In this document: positions 42,176-45,275 of the stretch, piece by piece
Position numbering within the stretch: the stretch's first letter is position 1
How the letters are laid out: the number at the start of each line of letters is the position of its first letter
NCBI RefSeq assembly: GCF_000374345.1
Contig: NZ_KB894002.1
Coordinates: 1 to 45,275, forward strand
Length of the DNA: 45,275 nt
Reading direction: 5' to 3'
Origin: Heyndrickxia acidiproducens DSM 23148
Lineage (GTDB): Bacteria > Bacillota > Bacilli > Bacillales > Bacillaceae_C
Position numbers and translations under genes: made by a program
The notes under the pieces: model-generated
Told to the model about the DNA's origin: nothing
What the model saw: the letters and a program-made list of their open reading frames with translations, nothing else
Databases searched by the model: none

Positions 42176-42607
42176 CTATAGATCAAAATCGATAAGATTC
42201 TCTGCGATCTCCGCAAAAGAGTCCTCTGATTTTGAAAAATATTCTTCCCACAATTCCTTGCTCCAAATCTCAATTCGATTGGAAACCCCCAGCACGACAC
42301 ATTCTTTTTCCAACTGAGCGTACTGAAGAAGCGGCGCCGGGATATTAATGCGCCCCTGCTTGTCCCGCTCGCATTCGGTCGCCCCCGAGAAAAAGAACCT
42401 TGTAAATGCGCGGGCATCTTTTTTGGTTAATGGGAGGGATTTTAATTTTTCTTCAACTTGTTTCCATTCTTCCATGGGATAGCCGAAAACGCAGCGGTCG
42501 AGCCCGCGGGTGATGACAAAGGTGTCGCCTAACTGTTCACGGAATTTCGCCGGGACAATCAGCCGGCCTTTGATATCAATGTTGTGACGGTACTCTCCCA
42601 TGAACAT
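42176..42607 (-). CDS. mraZ: Transcriptional regulator MraZ
   Basis: AbrB-like double-repeat DNA-binding protein that represses the division operon it heads. The 143-residue protein from ATG 42607 aligns with B. subtilis MraZ ([24 protein letters not shown]..., then [16 protein letters not shown]). An open frame to 42631 adds eight residues without support. A row of GTGGNN repeats lies just upstream, its expected operator. Confidence 0.96.
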   Translation of the reverse strand: MFMGEYRHNIDIKGRLIVPAKFREQLGDTFVITRGLDRCVFGYPMEEWKQVEEKLKSLPLTKKDARAFTRFFFSGATECERDKQGRINIPAPLLQYAQLEKECVVLGVSNRIEIWSKELWEEYFSKSEDSFAEIAENLIDFDL

Positions 42608-42637
42608 AGCCTTTGCGACCTCCCACTTCATATTAAT

Positions 42638-42667
42638 AATTTACCACAATCCCCCACCTTTCACCAC
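42638..42667 (-). promoter_or_regulatory. MraZ operator overlapping the mraZ promoter
   Basis: On the minus strand GTGGTG (42662-42667), GTGGGG (42652-42657) and GTGGTA (42642-42647) are repeated at exactly ten-base spacing, the known MraZ recognition pattern. A fourth GTGGGA lies at 42621-42626. A TGG-TAAATT extended -10 (42638-42643) overlaps the last repeat, so MraZ binding would block initiation. Confidence 0.8.
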
Positions 42668-42717
42668 CTATATTTTTATATTCTCCCAAAGCTTGAAATC
42701 TCCTTCTTTCCAGCACG

Positions 42718-42747
42718 AAAAAAACCGGCTCGAAAAAAGAAGCCGGT
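42718..42747 (-). terminator. Terminator of bshC
   Basis: AACCGGCT pairs with AGCCGGTT and is followed on the minus strand by TTTTTTT, overlapping the end of the bshC frame. It separates bshC from the mraZ operon. Confidence 0.88.
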
Positions 42748-44366
42748 TAAATGCGGATCAGTTTATGCGTGCCGTCAAACGTATAATCGAGTGACATCAG
42801 CGCATTGATAAATTCGCCGCCGTATTGATTGATGAAATAAAACACATTCCACACCCGTTCCTGCGGCGTACCCTCCGGCCGCAGTGCGCGTTCAATGCGC
42901 GCATATTTTTCAAGCATCACATCATGCTTTCTCTTGATTTCTTCGTTTGCTTTTCTTTCCAAAAATGCCAGCTGCCCGAGATGAAAGCTGAGATTTTTAC
43001 GGGCAAGCGGCTGCAGCCCTTTTCCGATGGCTGCAAGAATTTTGTCATACTGGGAGGATAGCATCGTTTCTGTTTCTCTGATCAGGCCCTCAAGCGTGTC
43101 ATCTTTAATGGCATCCCAATATTGCTGCCGTTCTTCAGTTGTCCCCCGCTTCAAAACCGCCCCGGTATCGAGTGCCAGCTCTTCGATGTCGCTTTGTACC
43201 GAACGTTCCAAAAGCGTGATATTAAGGCGCGGCACCAAGGGCGGCATGCTGAAACCAAACTGTTCAAACACCTGTTTCAATTCGCCCCAGTAGGCAATTT
43301 CCCCGGGGCCGCCAATAAAGGCTAACGTCGGAAACAGCCATTCCTGCATAAGCGGGCGGGTAACCACATTGTTGCTCAGCACTTCCGGCTTGGAACTGCA
43401 TAAGGCAAGCAGTTCCGCTTTCGTGAAAAATACACGCCCATTTTTCCCTGAAAAACCGTTTTTTGCGCGGTTATATTCCAATAAGATTCGCTCATGCCCA
43501 TCGTAATAGAAAAGATTCAATGCATCAGCGGAAATGTCAATGGCTTTTGGAAACTCGTAGCGCGCGATTTCTTCCTGCTGTGCGTGCACCGCTTCTGTAA
43601 TTTCATCGAAGTGATCGATAATTTTTTCAAAAAAAGGGGTTTCCAGTTTCCGCAGCTTTGGATCAGCGGAATCAATCAGCAGGACGCCGTAAGCATGGAA
43701 AAGCTCATGAACTGTCATGGCAAAAGCTTCGGTCATATTTTCCGCACGGTCTGCAATGGCATCCAGTTTTGACAGCACTGTCCTGGTGTGCGCGGTTTCA
43801 CCAAAATGTTCAAACACTTTATGTATCCATTTTTTGAGATGGGCCGGATCAAGTTTTGTATCGGAAATCATTTTTTTCTGCAGCGGTCCCTCTGCATAAC
43901 TTACTTTCAATAAATTTCTTTCTTCCTCTACATAGACATGATTGACTTCCAGGTAGTCATGATCTTCCCCGGCAATCCAAAATACGGGCACCACCGGTAA
44001 ATGCAAAGCCTGCTCCTGCTTTTGCGCCAGCTGGATGACTGAAACCAGTTTATGAATTGTATAGAGCGGGCCAGTTAACAGCCCCGCCTGCTGGCCGCCG
44101 ATTACAACCACGGCATTCTGCTGTCTGAGTTTTTGCAGGGACTGCCGCACTTCCGGGGTGATGCTGAATTTCTTCATATATTGTTCTATACAATCCGCAA
44201 GTCTTTCCCGGTTAAACGTTCTTTTCTGTATATCTTCCAATCTTCTTCGAAAAACAGAAGGGGCCATGATATCGTAATGAAAAAAATCCTTTACAGGGGG
44301 TTTTTGTTCTAAGTAAAGGGAAGCAAACCGATTCGTTGCTGGAATTGAAAGGTTTTCCAGTTCCAT
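42747..44366 (-). CDS. bshC: Bacillithiol biosynthesis cysteine-adding enzyme BshC
   Basis: Adds cysteine to GlcN-malate in the last step of bacillithiol synthesis. The 539-residue protein (identical to the B. subtilis length) starts MELENLSIPATNRFASLYLE at ATG 44366 with AAAGGAAG upstream. It shows the Rossmann-like block VVVIGGQQAGLLTGPLYTIHK and FWIAGEDHDYLEVNH. A longer frame to 44477 has no family support. Bacillithiol, a low-molecular-weight thiol, is implied for the organism. Confidence 0.95.
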   Translation of the reverse strand: MELENLSIPATNRFASLYLEQKPPVKDFFHYDIMAPSVFRRRLEDIQKRTFNRERLADCIEQYMKKFSITPEVRQSLQKLRQQNAVVVIGGQQAGLLTGPLYTIHKLVSVIQLAQKQEQALHLPVVPVFWIAGEDHDYLEVNHVYVEEERNLLKVSYAEGPLQKKMISDTKLDPAHLKKWIHKVFEHFGETAHTRTVLSKLDAIADRAENMTEAFAMTVHELFHAYGVLLIDSADPKLRKLETPFFEKIIDHFDEITEAVHAQQEEIARYEFPKAIDISADALNLFYYDGHERILLEYNRAKNGFSGKNGRVFFTKAELLALCSSKPEVLSNNVVTRPLMQEWLFPTLAFIGGPGEIAYWGELKQVFEQFGFSMPPLVPRLNITLLERSVQSDIEELALDTGAVLKRGTTEERQQYWDAIKDDTLEGLIRETETMLSSQYDKILAAIGKGLQPLARKNLSFHLGQLAFLERKANEEIKRKHDVMLEKYARIERALRPEGTPQERVWNVFYFINQYGGEFINALMSLDYTFDGTHKLIRI

Positions 44367-44477
44367 CCAATGATTCTTCCTTTCTATGTCGTCATAGATT
44401 TCCCATTGAGTATAGCATCTTTGCCTCAAAAAGAAAAAAAGCCTGCTCTGTTTTTGCTGTTCCAGACCCTTTACCAT

Positions 44478-44603
44478 CCTGCAGAGGGCGCTTGCAACCG
44501 GCAGCGGTTTTCCAGCCCTGCAGGCGGTAAACAGCGCATAAAATCATTTTATGCGATCGCTTACACGTAATTCTTTAATTTCCATACCTGATTGTTATAT
44601 AAT
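44478..44603. promoter_or_regulatory. bshC-ylbP divergent region: nested hairpin, palindrome, promoter
   Basis: CCTGCAGAGGGC (44478-44489) pairs with GCCCTGCAGG (44515-44524) around an inner AACCG/CGGTT hairpin (44496-44509). Next comes a perfect palindrome with ten-base arms CGCATAAAAT / ATTTTATGCG around one central base (44535-44555), a likely protein-binding site. TATAAT at 44598-44603 is a good -10 for ylbP on the plus strand. Confidence 0.55.
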
Positions 44604-44694
44604 GATTGTATCAACAGGTTTTTTATAAGCAACTTGGTGACAAGGCGCATTGATCGAACGAAAAGGGCCATGAACACGGGATGGGGGAATTGTG

Positions 44695-45021
44695 ATGCCA
44701 TATAAAGTGGAAAAATTGAAAATCAACTACAAAACACTTGAAGAATTTAAACAGTTCAAAGAGTACGGCGCGCAGGAACTGTCCATGCTCGAAGATTTAC
44801 AGGATAATATAATAGAAGATAATTGTGATTCACCATTTTACGGCATTTATTTTGCCGATAAACTGGTAGCCAGGATGAGCCTGTATGAACGGGATGCCAA
44901 GTATGATTTATATTTTGACCCCCCTCAAAAGTTTCTGGAGCTATGGAAACTTGAGGTACTGCCAAACTATCAGTATAAAAACTATGGCAAAGCACTCGTT
45001 GATTTTGCAAAAAGTTTCGGG
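44695..45021 (+). pseudogene. ylbP: ylbP-like GNAT acetyltransferase, truncated by a transposon
   Basis: From ATG 44695 the frame matches the N-terminal two-thirds of YlbP-type N-acetyltransferases (KVEKLKINYKTLEEFKQFKEYGAQEL..., then LWKLEVLPNYQYKNYGKALVDFAKSFG). Similarity stops at SFG, where TGTTACTGG begins; the frame then runs 13 more residues and stops at 45054. The last third (about 50 residues, including part of the acetyl-CoA site) is missing, so the gene is probably inactive. In B. subtilis ylbP lies just upstream of ylbQ and bshC; ylbQ is absent here. Confidence 0.8.
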
Positions 45022-45097
45022 TGTTACTGGCGCCCCAAAATGGCAGGAAATTGACGGTGTTATTTGTCCAGAAATTGACGGAATTGTTGTCAATTAA

Positions 45098-45134
45098 GGG
45101 GGAAGCCAGTTTGCGCTTTATTGTGGCTTCCCCT
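45098..45134. terminator. Hairpin terminator inside the transposon end
   Basis: GGGGAAGCCA (45099-45108) pairs perfectly with TGGCTTCCCC (45124-45133); it follows the ATPase gene on the minus strand and may end its transcript. The T run is poor, so this is moderate evidence. Confidence 0.5.
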
Positions 45135-45169
45135 ATGAGTTTAATACTTAAATTTAAATCATTGTCATT

Positions 45170-45275
45170 TCACGAAAGTTCCCCTTCAATCACACGTTTT
45201 ACCATATGATCGTCAATGATTCGATGCCTGTTTTGTGCTCCGTAAAGTAGACAGTGGGTACAAATCTTGTTGATG
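45170..45275 (-). CDS. Transposon AAA+ ATPase (ExeA/TniB-like), C-terminal end
   Basis: The visible 34 residues (INKICTHCLLYGAQ..., then RIIDDHMVKRVIEGELS) resemble the C-termini of ExeA/TniB-type AAA+ ATPases that accompany DDE transposases in Bacillus transposons, where an INxL...LLxGxxxGxxxIDxxxVxxVIE pattern is usual. The rest, including the Walker motifs, lies beyond the window. Function as a transposition helper is inferred from this and from the adjacent element end. Confidence 0.5.
   Translation of the reverse strand, partial: INKICTHCLLYGAQNRHRIIDDHMVKRVIEGELS

Larger units (their letters stand above)
45022..45275 (-). mobile_element. Transposon end cutting ylbP, partial
   Basis: The left boundary is placed at TGTTACTGG because YlbP similarity stops there. 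Just inside lie two copies of GAAATTGACGG (ending 45057 and 45081, 24 bases apart), like repeated transposase-binding sites at ends of IS21- or Tn552/Tn7-like elements. A hairpin (GGGGAAGCCA with TGGCTTCCCC, 45099-45133) follows, then the 3' end of an AAA+ ATPase gene. The family cannot be fixed from this part. Confidence 0.6.

Overview
This window is a long, almost unidirectional (minus-strand) stretch of the core chromosome of a spore-forming, Bacillus-like Firmicute. Read along the minus strand from the right end, the order is bshC - mraZ - rsmH - ftsL - pbpB - spoVD - murE - (MurF-like N-domain gene) - mraY - murD - spoVE - murG - divIB - ftsA - ftsZ - spoIIGA - sigE - sigG - ylmC - [inserted LysM/3D gene on the other strand] - ylmD - ylmE - sepF - ylmG - [inserted structured-RNA element] - ylmH - divIVA - T-box - ileS - ylyA-like - lspA - rluD/ylyB - pyrR - pyrB - pyrC - pyrAA - pyrAB - pyrK - pyrD - pyrF - pyrE. 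This is the Bacillus subtilis dcw - sporulation sigma - ylm - pyr order. Pro-sigma E, sigma G, SpoIIGA, SpoVD and SpoVE show an endospore former, MurE has a DNPR motif (meso-DAP peptidoglycan) and BshC implies bacillithiol. Protein divergence from B. subtilis suggests a Bacillaceae outside the subtilis group, possibly the Heyndrickxia/Weizmannia (Bacillus) coagulans group. The species is my inference.

Layout. 1-1.7 kb is a mobile-element graveyard: the right end of an IS200/IS605-type element with a TnpB-type omega-RNA-like structure, a frameshifted IS1380-type transposase, a stub of a NERD-like gene and a small inverted-repeat patch. 1.7-12.2 kb is the pyrimidine operon with two PyrR attenuators. 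No uracil permease gene (pyrP) lies between pyrR and pyrB. 12.2-17.3 kb holds rluD, lspA, ylyA-like and ileS with an isoleucine T-box. 17.3-22.7 kb is divIVA and the ylm/sepF division cluster, interrupted twice. 22.7-25.4 kb is sigG-sigE-spoIIGA. 25.7-42.7 kb is the division and wall cluster down to mraZ with its MraZ operator. 42.7-45.3 kb is bshC and a GNAT gene (ylbP) cut by a transposon whose AAA+ ATPase gene runs off the edge.

The genes work together in three ways. The mur/mra/spo genes make and flip lipid II and its polymerases. FtsA, FtsZ, SepF, FtsL, DivIB, PbpB and DivIVA build and position the septum. SpoIIGA, sigma E and sigma G turn that septum into the compartment signal of sporulation. 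The pyr operon supplies UMP for nucleic acids and for UDP-sugar wall precursors.

The most unusual items are as follows. (1) A roughly 340-nt highly structured RNA element without any protein gene sits between ylmG and ylmH and resembles HEARO (IscB/IsrB-type) omega RNA. (2) A short second copy of its 5' hairpin lies just after ylmC, with pairing-preserving substitutions. (3) A TnpB-type omega-RNA-like end has an adjoining guide position inside an IS1380 transposase gene. (4) A stand-alone Mur-ligase N-domain gene is translationally coupled between murE and mraY. Several genes usual in the B. subtilis order are absent here: pyrP, murB, ylxW/ylxX/sbp, bpr/bpf, ylmA and ylbQ.
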